Shown in pieces: positions 22,189 through 33,656 of a stretch of 64,000 nucleotides of DNA. The notes beneath the pieces are model-generated. The model made no database searches. It was not told the DNA's origin and saw nothing but the letters and a program-made list of their open reading frames with translations. The translations under genes and the position numbers were made by a program. Positions within the stretch are counted from its first letter, which is position 1. Each line of letters opens with the position of its first letter. The stretch is from Cryptomeria japonica. Its lineage: Eukaryota; Streptophyta; Pinopsida; Cupressales; Cupressaceae. The stretch covers positions 313,361,235 to 313,425,234 of the forward strand of contig NC_081405.1 in NCBI RefSeq assembly GCF_030272615.1, written 5' to 3'.

Positions 22189-22213
22189 TGCCATCAATGC
22201 CAAAGGGGGAGAT
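22189..22213 (+). other. E1 polypurine tract and junction
   Basis: GCCATCAATGCCAAAGGGGGAGATTG immediately precedes the 3' LTR. The same words precede the 3' LTR of C2 (48112-48137) and, on the minus strand, of C1 (29243-29275). This is the plus-strand DNA primer site. Confidence 0.8.
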
Positions 22214-23018
22214 TGTTGGCATATGGACACTCCAATGGGACATTGTGTGTGATTGAAGGTTTTGTCATTGATGGCAACCTTGCAATCCTATGGCACTAGC
22301 AAGACATTATACCGACAAAACATTATTCAAGCAAGACAGTGCACCGACATCAGCAAGATCAATATACACCGGCACCGGCACAGAAGAGAACATGTATACC
22401 GGCACAGAGGCCGACGGGATTTTTGATATGCAATATTTTGTTTATTATTGTAAGCCGACTTGGAAAATTGTAAAATGACTCTTGTATATAAAAGAGATTA
22501 TTGTAGACATTTGTAGGATATGGATAGAAAGCATAAAGACAATTATAAGGTAGACCTAATGTGTGAATTGTAGGTCAAGGATATATGTAAAGAACAGAGC
22601 AAGAACTGGTACTGAATCTAGCATTGAAGATGCTATTGTAAAGCAGTACAGATCATTGGATTTGCATAATCCTCATTGTAAGTCAGTGTGACTTCTTATT
22701 GAGCAGTGTGCTCTAGGCAGTTGGCCTTCCTGCATGTGCACGCCCCTATTGTAAGTAATATTCTCTTATTGGCTAGTAAGCGAATATTGTGGGTCACAAA
22801 TCCCACCGAGGTTTTTTCCACACCGGGTTTCCTCATTAAACATCTTGTGTTATGGTGTTTCTTTCATGTGGATGTTTTTGATTATGTTATTTACATTAAT
22901 TCTTGCATACCAGTATACTGTTACTTTATGTTCTGCATATTCAGTTTTAAGAAAAATACATTACCGGTCAGATACTGATTCACCCCTCCCCCTCTCAGTA
23001 TCTGTGGGAACCCTAACA
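22214..23018 (+). repeat. E1 3' LTR (805 bp)
   Basis: Starts TGTTGGCATATGG and ends GGAACCCTAACA. It differs from the 5' LTR by scattered substitutions, many of them C/T or G/A transitions, and lacks the 5' LTR's ~52-bp internal duplication. Confidence 0.88.
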
Positions 23019-23119
23019 ATGACAAACCGACCAGCTATGGACCATCGGTATGGAGGACTATTCCCCTTTTGAAATTTTTAAGGTAAGGGTAGAATTAGGG
23101 CTTAAAATAGGGCCTAGAA

Positions 23120-23460
23120 TTGGTGAGGCACACACACTGATCATCGTTTCAGCACGCGTGCCAATGGGTTAGTGCGGGCGCTTGCTGGGAGAGGGTGGTT
23201 AGAATAGGATTTTGAAGGGAGGGGAAATCTTTAGCGCAGGTGCTTGCACATCGATACGAGCACTCGCGCATCCACACGTGCACTCAAGGTCTTACGTCGG
23301 TGCTCGCATTGTTGCATAGGCACTCGCATCAAAGGAGGCTATAGGCTGGGGTTGGGGGGGGTTAGATTCTCTATTTAGTGCGGGCCCCTATAGATTGGCA
23401 CGTGTGCTACGGTTTTGGTGCGAGCGCTGGGCAAATCAGCGCGTGCGCGTGGGAGGTGGG
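23120..23460 (+). repeat. GC-rich degenerate GTGC/GCGC motif cluster (X1 leader)
   Basis: Contains many recurring words of the type GCACTCGCGC, GTGCGGGCGC, GGTGCTTGCAC, GCACGTGTGC and GCGCGTGCGCG at ~20-30 bp intervals. A similar cluster lies at 50640-51220 next to the second X repeat. It may be a 5' leader or a degraded tandem repeat. No ORF is apparent. Confidence 0.55.
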
Positions 23461-23616
23461 ATGTTAGAGGTAGGTTTAGAATTTTTGGGATGGGGTGAGG
23501 GTAGGGTTGCTTCCGGAGGGTAGAATAGGACTTGAGGACATGGAAATAATGAATTGGTTTGTTGGATGCAGGTGGAGCTGGGGCCGTTGGCTTCGAGGGA
23601 GCACTGGCCTTCTACT

Positions 23617-25698
23617 ATGAGTTTATATCAAGAGCTGGGGCCTGATGAGTTGGAGGTTTTAGCTACTCTAGGGTTGAATTATGTGGGTAGGTGGCCGAGG
23701 ATTTGAGTGCATACTGCGATGATGACAGTATTAGTTGAGAGGTGGGACAATAGGTATAATACCTTTTGTCTTCCTACTGGCGAGGCGACAGTGACCCTTC
23801 TGGATGTATGGAGGATCTTAAAGATCCCCATTCATGTTTTCATCCCAGAGTATCATTTGGATGCAGCAGATTTTTATCTTTGGGAGGTTTGCGAGTATGA
23901 GACCCCTCCGATGCTGGACAGGAATAGGATGTGCTTGGGTAGGGCGATGGGTATTCAACATATTCCTTGCGTCGTATTGCTGATTTATGGATTCTTGAGA
24001 GGGCGGATTATTCCTGATCTAGGCGGGCATGGATTTCCTGTTGGATGGAGCAGGTGTCTTTATTTCATGGTTCATGATGGCTTGCGGTATGCATGGGGAG
24101 TTGCGATGTTAGCTCAGTTATATCATGATATGCATCTAGTGGTGTATAGGGAGTATGCTAGTTTGTCTGCAGGAGTGACACTTCTCCACATCTGGGCTTG
24201 GGAGCACATTGGGGTTACTCGGCCACTGGGTGTACAGGACAAGCGAGGCTGTCAGCCATATGTGGATAGGTACAGGGGGTTGTTGCACTATACTCAGATA
24301 GGGTCTGTATGGTTTTGGTGCTAGATTCTTGATGAGCTTATGTAGTTTACATGGCGGCCATTTTTGGGGTGTGAGAGATGGAGGGGTGACTAGCAGCTAC
24401 ACTAGGTTGGGGTGGAGATGTGGATGTTTGGCAATTCAGTGTATATTATGGAGTATTATGCACCGTTCAAGGTGGTGAGACAGCTTTGACAAGTTCAGGA
24501 TATAGTGGGAGAAATCCCAATGTATCCTCAGATTACACGAGAGGTGAGATTTTAGGGCCCAACGGTGAGCCCATTGGATGGCAAGACTAGTTTTCAGATA
24601 GTGTCTCATTTGGTTTGGGATGAGAGGATGGGGGCAGGTGAGGATCCAGGGATGATAGGGGGATACAGGAGCTAGTGGGAGGGGCACTTGCCAGTATGTC
24701 TTACCATTCGTGGGGTTTTGGAGGATGATGTGCTACAGCCGACCGTAGACCAGGTAGTTGGTGGGGAGGATGATGGCCCAAGGGAGAGAGTTGTGGTTGG
24801 TGCAGGGCCTGGTGCTAGTGGATAGCAGAGGAGGGTCAGGGTTGTATGGAGAAGGGATCCGGAGGAGGGAGAGGGAGAGGGAGAGGGAGCACCAGCAGGA
24901 GAGGCTGTGGCTATCAGGGGAGAGGATTTTGTACCTATGGATGTACTCGAGGCACAGGTGGAGGAGAGGGGAGGGGTATCACAGGCTGACCTCGACAGAG
25001 TGCAGTAGGAGCGAGATACTACCTGGGCGAGGCTCCATTCTCTTTAGGATGAGCTACAGATAAAGAGAGCTGGGAGGGAGAGTCTGGAGGTAGAGGTGGC
25101 ATGGCTACAGCAGGAGATAACAAATTTGATGGAGAGCCTCCATATAGCAAGGACAAAGGTGGATTCCCTGAGGGAGGAGAGGGAGGAATCTGAGTAGATG
25201 CTAGAGGAAGCACGGATAGGGACAGCCATCGAGGCTCTTCAAGATGTTATCCGTCAGCAGGATACTGAATTAAAGGGGTTATAGACAAGACTGCAGAGGG
25301 CAGAGGCAGATATGACATGACTGCAGGGGGAGAGGGATGCAACCCATCAGATGTTAGTTCCTGCAGGGTTTGGGCAGATGTACTCTGATATGATGTAGCA
25401 GCGGGATAGGGCAGAGAGGGCAGTTTTGGAGGAAGGGTACTACAAGGGGTTATATCACAGAGCAATGCCTATGGTACAATGAGCAACCTCATATACTGAG
25501 AGTGTGCGATCTCACAGGACACAGAGTCAGAGGCCCACATAGAGCCAGCAGATAGGTGGATCAGTGGGTTTTAGATCACCGAGAGGAGAGGGAGCAGGAG
25601 GATCAGGTGGAGGAGGTACAAAGGAGGGGGTGGAGAGACAGGAGGGGAGAGCTAGCTCCATTTTGGCTTGTGTATCATCTTTTGACCCTTCAGGGTGA
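23617..25698 (+). pseudogene. Plant mobile domain (PMD / MAIN-like) protein with C-terminal coiled coil, many stops
   Basis: One frame from ATG 23617 to TGA 25696-25698 (about 694 codons) reads as a coherent protein despite about 13 in-frame TAG, 4 TGA and no TAA. The N-terminal 235 residues match the plant mobile domain: LGLNYVGRWPR, TVLVERWDNRYNTFCLPTGE, ATVTLLDVWRILKIP, then YGFLRGRIIPDLGG and LLHIWAWEHIGVTRPL. PMD proteins occur both as host genes (MAIN family, genome stability and silencing) and inside plant transposons. The second half is acidic/Gly-rich, followed by a Gln/Glu/Arg coiled coil (25020-25470) and a Gly/Arg-rich tail. Position inside X1, after a GC-rich leader and before a purine tract, suggests retroelement carriage. 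Confidence 0.72.
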
Positions 25699-27378
25699 TC
25701 ATTGTATTATGACACACATATTCATCTCTTTTGAGCTTATATATATATGATCTTGTGATGATGGATGATGTGTGTACGTTATTATGATGGATTCTATTTA
25801 TTTTCTTGTGATGTGATGTATGGATGTAATTGTGGATATGTTGTGCTAACCTATTATTGATGCAGTGTGGATGCTTATGTATGTATGCCTATGATATGTT
25901 GCTGACATGTTTATGGATGCAGGATGAGTGATCATTCTTTTTGTTGTGTATATATATGTTGCATATGAAATTGTATGATAGATATGTAGATGTAAATGAT
26001 CTAAATGAATGAGTAATGTAATGTAATCTACGTGGATGAATTAATGTCTTTTATTATAAATGATGTATGTGATGAAAATCTAAGTGCAACCTATGTGATA
26101 AATGTTTTTGAAAAATGACAATCTAAATGAGTAGTGTAATGAAATGAATAAGTAATGCAATCTATACGAATAATGCCACCTACATGGATAAAGTGAATGA
26201 ATAATGGAAAGAGGTAATATACCAATAATAATACAATGATCTTAGATAGAAAATAGAAGAATGTGTAATAGACGAGGAATGGGGTAAATTAAGGACTCCA
26301 TGGGATTATTATATTCGGGCTTTATGGAATTATGGTGAAAGTTGTGCACAAAAATGTGGAGAGCCAACCTAGTTTGATATAGCCCCGGGTGACTTGCACC
26401 ACTGATTATAGGAATCAGGATGCCATGAGAAACCCCAAGCGTGGACTGATTCATAGTCAAATGGGAATTCCTTACACACAACTATGTAAGTGTTGAGAAA
26501 CACTAATACAAAGTTGTGGGTAAGTTCAAGGAAACCCTCAAACACACTGATACCTCTTGTACATGAGAGGGTAAGTGTTGATAAACACTAGTACCAGGTC
26601 ACCGGTTTATACAAGAGAGATCCAAAATATGTCATGCTATGAAAATATGCCCCAGTATGCACCTATTGTAAACATACCTAGATATGGAAAACCCAAGCAG
26701 TCATAGATAAGTGCAGTCGTAGGGCAAATAATGCAAGTCTAAAATGAAAAATCCAAGAAATCAAACAAGTCATTCACTCATGACCAACTGACACCTCTTG
26801 CCAAGAGTAGGATTAGGGTGGAGGATTAAGTTGCCAGACGAGGGAAGGATTCATCCCTAGGACAAAGGATAAATTGGGTGGACTTTTTGCATTAGGAAAG
26901 TGATCATATGGACTTGAAGATTAACTTGTGGACTTAGGCCTATTCTGAAGACTTCATGAAGCTCACACAGAGGCACACAAGCTTAGTTGATGGGACATTC
27001 CTTATTCATGATTTTGGCGAAGACTCATCATCAAATGCATGATTTATTCGAAGGTGGAAGGGGAGGAATGTTGCGATGGGTGGATTGGATGGGGAGGGTG
27101 ATTGGAGCATGGACCTGATAGACAATGGATCCAGTTTATTTACCTTGGCGCCTGCATGGAGGTTTTCACCAAGGTACTTGTCCACAACGCCACAAAGTGG
27201 TTTTCACTAATGGATGAATTGATTTTATTTTTTATTTTTTTATGGTGTCACAGGGTGTTTGTTTGCCAGGTTTTCACAAGAGTGATGATTTTTTCAGGAT
27301 CTTTTTCTTATTTTTATGTATTTTTCATGATTTTTTTAATTTTTTTTAATTTTTTGACGATTTAAAACTTTTTGAGGA
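25699..27378. other. No gene recognised; possible X1 3' UTR/PPT and G1 3' end
   Basis: AT-rich with a short TA run at ~25740 and a repeated GTAAGTGTTGA(G/T)AAACACTA word at ~26485 and ~26570. GGAAGGGGAGGAATGTTGCG at ~27057-27076 resembles a gypsy polypurine tract plus LTR start on the plus strand. T-rich runs at 27225-27360 lie downstream of the G1 integrase stop (minus). The junction between X1 and G1 lies in here but cannot be fixed. Confidence 0.4.
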
Positions 27379-27736
27379 CTAGGCATAGAATCTTTTGAGG
27401 TGCATGATATTTATTGGATCATCTAGAGGATCTCCTTCAGGAGTAGCCAACTGATAGGCTTCTAATCCATATTTTGCTGTGATTAAATATGGTCCAAGCC
27501 AATTAGGCTCGAACTTGACTTTCTTTTCTCTTTCTTGAAGGTTTTTCTGATTCTCCTTGAGGACAAGATCACCAATTTGGAATTCCTGGGTTCTGACTTT
27601 CTTGTGATAACTCATGCGTAGACAGTTCTGATATACTCAGAGATGGTTCAAGGCCTTTAGGCGCCTTTTATTTAACAATTATAGCTCTTGTAGGCAAGAA
27701 ATTTTGTATTCTTCATTTGGTAGGATATTTTGTAGT
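27379..27736 (-). pseudogene. G1 integrase C-terminal part (left of C1)
   Basis: After C1 the gypsy frame resumes with NEEYKISCLQEL and RRLKALNHL. It then reads MSYHKKVRTQEFQIGDLVLK, PNWLGPYLITAKYGLEAYQL and ends HLKRFYA at the TAG 27381-27379. The GDLVLK...W.GPY.I...G.Y.L pattern is the integrase C-terminal (GPY/F) module. It joins the N-terminal part at 35163-36189. Confidence 0.8.
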
Positions 27737-27741
27737 GATAC

Positions 27742-29242
27742 TAATAACTCAATGATTAACTGATAGTACTAACCTGGTACTGAGAGGGAGGGGTGAATCA
27801 ATACAGACAAAAATACAGTCCTAAACCGGTCTGACAACAGACACTTCAACTAACTGGCAAACAGTGACACTGGTTTGAAACAGAGTGCAATCGATAAAGC
27901 TAAGACTGACTGAGACAAGCATTAACAGGTTACTCACTTAGCTTTTCACTCAACTCAAGACTACCCTACCATTTCTCCCTTATGCATAAATAGGTAATCT
28001 ATCATCAAATCATAATAACAGCTAGTTCAACATGTTTTATTGACAGGCATAAAACACAGAACCATCATATGCTTGACAGACAATAGCAAAGCATCATAAG
28101 ATAAAAGCATCACACATGACACACATATTTTTCACATGGAAACCCAACTGGGAAAAACCACGGTGGGGATGAATACCCACAAGCTATTTTTGAACTCTTT
28201 AGAAGTCTGCTTTGTTAGGAGCCTTGTCTGGTTAGAGACATTACAATAGGCTCTGCTAGGAACCGATCCTGTTAGAGATCACCCAGTTAAGGGATGGCTA
28301 CAATACCTGGTTAAGGGTTAAACCTTGTTAAAGGTTACCTTGTTAGAGGATTTCAAGAACTCAATAGCTAAAGGATTTCAAACTCAATAGCTTTGAATTA
28401 CCCTGTTAAAGGATTTACAGCAAGCCGGTTAAGGCTACCCTGTTAAGGGATTTTTCAACTGTTGAGGTGGTTAGAGATCAACAGGTATTACAATGATCTA
28501 GTAACAGCACTCAATGCCAATGTAGATCCGCTTAAGCTCCTCTTCACCTTCTGCACTTACACTCTGCAGGTATCACTCCTCTCCTTTTGGTCTGGCAAGA
28601 ATCACATATCCCTTCTCTTGGATACACACACACAACTTTTTCCAACAACCCTAGAAAGAGTCACAACATCGACCTTATAGGAAAACAGTTAGGTCGGTAG
28701 CATAAATCCTAAACCCTAAACCTATTAGGTTAAGGAATTCAAATAGTTCAATCCTAACCGTTGAGCACACTACATTAATCTCCATCGTTCGTTTTCCACC
28801 GATTTCATGGCGGTTGATAACCCATCACACGTTATCACTATTTACAGACTTTACACATTCTTGAGGTAGATAGGAACAATATTCTTCATGCAAGATCCTT
28901 CACACACATAAGGCTTACATGGCAACACGATCTGTTCTTTGTTATCATGCTAACTCATCACACAAAGTCACTGATTGAGCCACACAAGCTTGAAGCACTT
29001 CAACCAGAAACCCTAAAGTTGAGACTACCAACCGGTAGTCATACAACACTTCCATGTGTCGGTTCCTATAACCATATGTCGATTCACCTTGAACAAGCAC
29101 ACTTCTTCACTTTGGCACAAATGTCAGTTCACAGTGTTATACCGATTCTCTCATATGTCGGTTCTCACCTCTTCAGCATATTGACATCATTGACAACATA
29201 CAATGTGATTATGTCCTCATACTGGTTCACATAATGCCAATA
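27742..29242 (-). repeat. C1 3' LTR (left, 1,501 bp)
   Basis: Same length as its partner at 33657-35157, with scattered, mostly transition, differences. It carries a run of TTAAGG/TGTTAAAGGAT-like words at ~28260-28460 and a telomere-like AAACCCTAAACC at ~28710. Terminal TG/CA are mutated at both ends. Confidence 0.88.
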
Positions 29243-29497
29243 ATCTCTCCCTTTGGCATTGATGGCAATATACAAAGATATCTCTCCGCTTCACATCTTC
29301 TCCCCCAATTTTTGCAGATATCTTCTCCACTTCACATCTTCTCCCCCTTTGACAACAATGCCAAAGTGGAGGCACAAGCTTCCCTGTTCCATTATGTTGA
29401 TCCCCCTGAAGAGTAGCATCCTTCAACACATGAATCCAAAATAAATTTGACTATGCAATACCTGACTGATGTGGAGCATATGCTTTTAGTTTACCTC

Positions 29498-32400
29498 CTA
29501 AAGGGGCAACACCCCTAATTCACCTCTTAAGTACATAAATGTAGTCTTTGGGAGAGGCTTGGTGAATATGTCTGCTAACTGCTCCTTACTGGAAACATGT
29601 TCCAGTGCAATCTCTTTGTTCTGAACCTTTTCCCTTAGTAAATGATACTTAAGCTCAAAGTGCTTGGTTCTAGAATGTAAAACCAGATTCTTGGAGATAT
29701 TAATTGCACTAGTATTGTCACAAAATATACTTACAGATTCAGATACAGGAATTTTGAATCCATTTAATAAATGCTTCATCCAAATTGTCTAAGTGCAGTT
29801 CATGAAAGCTGCAACATACTCTGCTTCCACTATAGACCTAGAGATACAACTCTGCTTCTTACTCATCCATGAGACCAGTCTACCACCAAGAAAGAATGCA
29901 CCACCGGTTGTGTTTTTCCAGTCATCTATATTGTCTGCCCAATCAGCATATATATATATACTTTCAAGTTGAAATCCTTGTTATAAGGATACCACAATCC
30001 ATAGTCAACAGTTCCCTTCAGATACCTAAGAATCCGCTTGACTGCAACCAAGTGAGATTCTCTTGGGCTTTTCTAGAATCTAGTAGTAATGCCAACTGCA
30101 TGTACAATATCCGATCTAATATGCACTACATAATGCAACTTACCAATCATTGATCGGTATTCCTTCTCATCAACCAATTCTGAGTCATCTTCTTTAGATA
30201 GTTTACAACCGGTCACCATCGGAGTACCAACTGGTTTTCTATCTTCCATGCCAAAGGTCTTCAACACCTCTTTGACATACTTGGACTAAGTGATAAAGAT
30301 TTCATCCTTCATCTGCTGGATCTTTAGTCCAATAAAGAATTTAATCTCCCCTATGAGTGACATTTCAAACTCTTTCTTCATCTCATCTGCAAACTCATGA
30401 CTCAACTTGTCATCTCCACCATAGATAATGTCATCAACAAATACCTCACAAATCAGGATCTGATCTCCTTCAGACTTCAAGTAGATATTACTATCTTCAC
30501 TTGTTCTCTCAAATCCAATCTTCACAAGATGGGAATGTAGATGTTCATACCATGCTCTAGGTGCCTACTTTAGGCCATATAAGGCTTTATATAGCCTACA
30601 TACCATGTCACTATCTTCAGATAAGGCAAACCCATCTGGTTGCTCTATACACACCTCCTCTTCAAGTACACCATTTAGGAATGCAAATTTTACATCCATT
30701 TGATATACCTTGAAGCCTTTAAAAGATGTATATGCAAGAAGCATATGAACTCCTTCCAATCTGGCTACAGGAGCAAAGGTTTCTCCATAGTCTTCTCCTT
30801 CTTCTTGAGCATATCCTTTGCATACCAATCTGGCTTTGTTTCTAATCAGTGTGCCATCCTCATTCAGCTTATTTCTAAAGACCCATTTGGTACCAATGAC
30901 ATTTTTATGCTCTGGTCTGGGTACCAAAGACCATGTACCATTTTTCTCTATCTGGTCAAGTTCCTCTTCCATTGCCTTGATCCAGTCTTCATCTTTATGT
31001 GCCTCTTTGAATGTTTTAGGCTCAAATTCAGAGATCATACATGAGTTTTCTCTGACCTTTCTTCTTGTAAGGATTCCTGCATCCTTATCTCCTATGATCT
31101 ACTTAGGATCATGATTCAGCTTGACATACCAAGGAATGGTCTTGATAGATTCCTCTTGCTTTTCTTCTTCATCCTCATCTCCATCAGTATTACCATCTAC
31201 ATTTTCTGGTGTAGGAACATTGTTACTGGTACTCGGTTGGCTGTCAACCAGTTCCTAGAAGGTTGCAATTGGTTCATTTACCGCTTGCTCACTACCGGTT
31301 TCATCAATTTTCTCAGAGGTTTCATCAACTCTTACATTGATGCTTTCCATAATTCTCTGAGTCCTCTTGTTGAAACACTTGAGAGCTTTTCTCTTGGTGG
31401 AATATCCTAGGAATATTCCCTCATCACATTTCGCATCAAATTTGCTCTAGTGTTCACTCCTCTTGATGTAATATTTGCTACCAAACACTCTAAAGTAGCT
31501 AACCACAGGTGTCTTACCAGTCCAATACTCATAAGGAGTTTTATCCTTACCTTTCTTGATGAGTACCCAGTTCATTGTGTAGACTGCAATGCTCACCGCT
31601 TCTCTCCAAAAGGTGTGAGCTACCTTTCCTTGAATCAACATGGTTCTAGCTGCTTCAACCACAGTCTGGTTATTCCTCTCTGCTAGGCCATTCTACTATG
31701 GAGTCCGGGGGTAAGACAATTGCCTCTTGATGCCATGTTCTTCACAATACTTGTTGAATTCACCGAAAGTGAATTCCCCTCTTTGATCAGTTCTCAGGCA
31801 CTTGATCCTTTTACCCCTTTCCTTCTCCACTAATGCTCTAAAAGCTTTGAACTTTACAAAGGCTTCAGACTTGTCTTTCAAGAATGTGATCCACATCATT
31901 CTTGAGTAGTTATCAGTGAGAATCATGAAGTACCTATCACCCTGCAGACTTCTAGTTTTCATAGGACCACACAAATCAGTATGCACAAGATCAAGCAAGT
32001 TGTCAGCAATGAAAGATTTACTTTTAAAGGTTGAGGAAGACATTTTCCCCAATTGACACTCTCTGCATAGGGTATTATCTAGTTTGCTTAGCACCGGCAA
32101 CCCTCTAACTACCTTGATCTTACTAGCCTTCACAATGTTATCAAAGTTTACATGGCAGAGTCTCCTATGCCATATCGAGCTATCATCAAATTTAGCCATA
32201 AGACATGTTCTTATATTTGCATTCAGATGAAATAGGTTACCTTTGGTCTACATGTCAGTAGCCACCAATTCACCATTCTTTCCTTTGATTCTGCAAACTC
32301 CATTCTTGAATTCCAGAGTGAGGCCACTATCATTCAGCTAGGCAACACTAAGAAGGTTGTGTCTGAGACCATCAACCTAGTACACATTGTCAGCACTACT

Positions 32401-33585
32401 CTTTCCATTCAGAGAGATGGACCCTCTGCCCTTGACCATGCATGGTGCATCATTGCCAAAGAGAACCACACCACCATCATACTCCTCCAAGGATAGAAAC
32501 TTTCTCTGATCACCAGTCATATGGTGAGAACAGCCACTATCAATGATCCACTAATTGGAATTATCAAATCGGGAGACAAGAGCCTTCTTGTTTGAGACAT
32601 CTTCTTTGACAACAACAAACACAATATCTTCATTTTCTTCATCCTCTGATTCCTCATTTGTGACAGCTTCATCAATTGCCACAAAATAGTTTCTCCAATT
32701 TCCTCCTTTGAACTTCTTGAACCTTTCCGGTTTGTCCTTGTTGTCGCCATTAGGACAATTTACAGCAATATGTCCTATCTGGTTACAAGAAAAGCATTTC
32801 AAAGGAAGTTTACCTCTGTATTTGTTGGCTCCTTTAGGAAGTTTCCTGGAAAGGAGAGCTTCAAATGCCATCAGAATCTCCTCATCATCCATTTCTCTGC
32901 CCTGTCTTGGTTCACCACTAGTGCTAGCTTCTTTTCCTTTTCTGGATGGTATGGCAGAAGCTTTAAAAGTTGATTCAGTCTTTTGAACACTGCCATCGAA
33001 ACTATTTAGCTCATAGACTGTCAACTTTGCAATTATGGAGTCTAGGGATACCTTAGTCTTGTCTATTGATCTTAGCTCCTGAATAGCAGCAACCCTTATT
33101 GCATAGATTGGAAATAAGGATCTCAAGACTTTGCTTACCATAGTGGAATCTTCTATTTTACCACCTACACTCTTGATATCTCCAACAATGGTTTTGATTC
33201 TTATTCCATACTGTTGAATGGTCTCACCTTCAACCATCCGCATATCTTCAAACTTCCCTCTAAGGCTTTCTTCCTTAGCTTGTTTTAAATGCTCATCACC
33301 ACCATAGATATTTTCAAGAGTATCCCATACCTCTTTGGGATTTACCTTATCCTAAAGATCAATAAACTCAATGTCAGATAAACTACTAATTAGGCCTTCC
33401 AAGACTTGCCCATTCTCCTACATCTCTCTCTTTTGGTCATCGGTGAGAGTACTGGTAGGAGCAACATAGGCATTCTCAACATAGCTCCAGTGTTGAGCAC
33501 CCATGCTTCTGATGTATATCTTCATTTTGTCTTTCCATATATTGAAATTTTCTTTGTTAAACTTTGGACCTTCCCTCTTCATCAT
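29498..33585 (-). pseudogene. C1 copia gag-pol polyprotein, 15 in-frame TAGs and one frameshift
   Basis: The frame from ATG 33585 gives gag (KREGPKFNKENFNIWKDKMK), CCHC knuckle CFSCNQIGHIAVNC (~32795-32755), aspartic protease IIDSGCSHHMTG (~32545), pre-integrase HRRLCHVNF (~32170), integrase with HTDLCGPM and CLRTDQRGEF, reverse transcriptase [12 protein letters not shown] (~30700) and FVDDIIYGG (~30440), and RNase H FCDNTSAINISKN (~29720), ending FTKPLPK and the TAG at 29498. Domain order PR-IN-RT-RH is copia. All stops I read in frame are TAG, for example 32551-32553, 32338-32340, 31693-31698 (two adjacent), 30565-30567. One frameshift lies in a TA repeat (29947-29962) before the RNase H. 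Confidence 0.9.
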
Positions 33586-33642
33586 TAGATTGGGATCTTT
33601 ACCTCAAGTGGTTAAGCTTATAGCATAGAGGACTTGGAGGAT

Positions 33643-33655
33643 GCTTTGATACCAA
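33643..33655 (-). other. C1 primer binding site
   Basis: On the minus strand TTGGTATCAAAGC directly follows the 5' LTR, resembling the initiator tRNA-Met complement. Confidence 0.75.
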
Positions 33656-33656
33656 T

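Larger units (their letters stand above)
16435..23018 (+). mobile_element. E1: complete non-autonomous LTR retrotransposon without pol
   Basis: Two direct LTRs (16435-17293 and 22214-23018), both starting TGTTGGCATATGG and ending ACCCTAACA, are flanked by a perfect 5-bp target duplication ATGAC (16430-16434 and 23019-23023). A tRNA-Met-type primer site follows the left LTR. A polypurine tract AAAGGGGGAGA precedes the right one. The 4.9-kb interior encodes a gag-like zinc-knuckle protein and a large unknown protein, but I found no protease, integrase, reverse transcriptase or RNase H. LTR words and the PPT junction match the copia element C2, so E1 was probably moved in trans by C2-like enzymes. 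Confidence 0.88.
14750..27070 (+). mobile_element. X1: probable LTR retroelement carrying a plant-mobile-domain gene, interrupted by E1
   Basis: Composite interpretation. The X repeat (14750-15993), TATA doublet (16285-16347), GC-rich leader (23120-23460), PMD coding region (23617-25698) and a purine-rich tract GGAAGGGGAGGAATGTTGCG at about 27057-27076 lie in plus orientation. Together they resemble LTR - leader - gene - PPT. E1 (16435-23018) is inserted in the LTR/leader. No reverse transcriptase or integrase of its own is visible, so it would be non-autonomous. I did not find a matching 3' LTR. The right end may be truncated by G1. Confidence 0.4.

Noticed and set aside
24758-25063. Arg/Glu-repeat ORF (plus strand)
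   Set aside because: It is another frame of the PMD-protein coding region; the frame at 23617-25698 matches a known domain.
28704-28723. Interstitial telomere from chromosome fusion
   Set aside because: Only two or three units, and the same units occur in the partner LTR, so they are part of the C1 LTR.
29498-33585. UAG recoded as Gln (alternative genetic code or suppression)
   Set aside because: TAG is also used as the normal end of the C1 and C2 polyproteins, frameshifts and mutated active sites coexist with the TAGs, and CHG/CpG deamination explains the bias in a plant genome.
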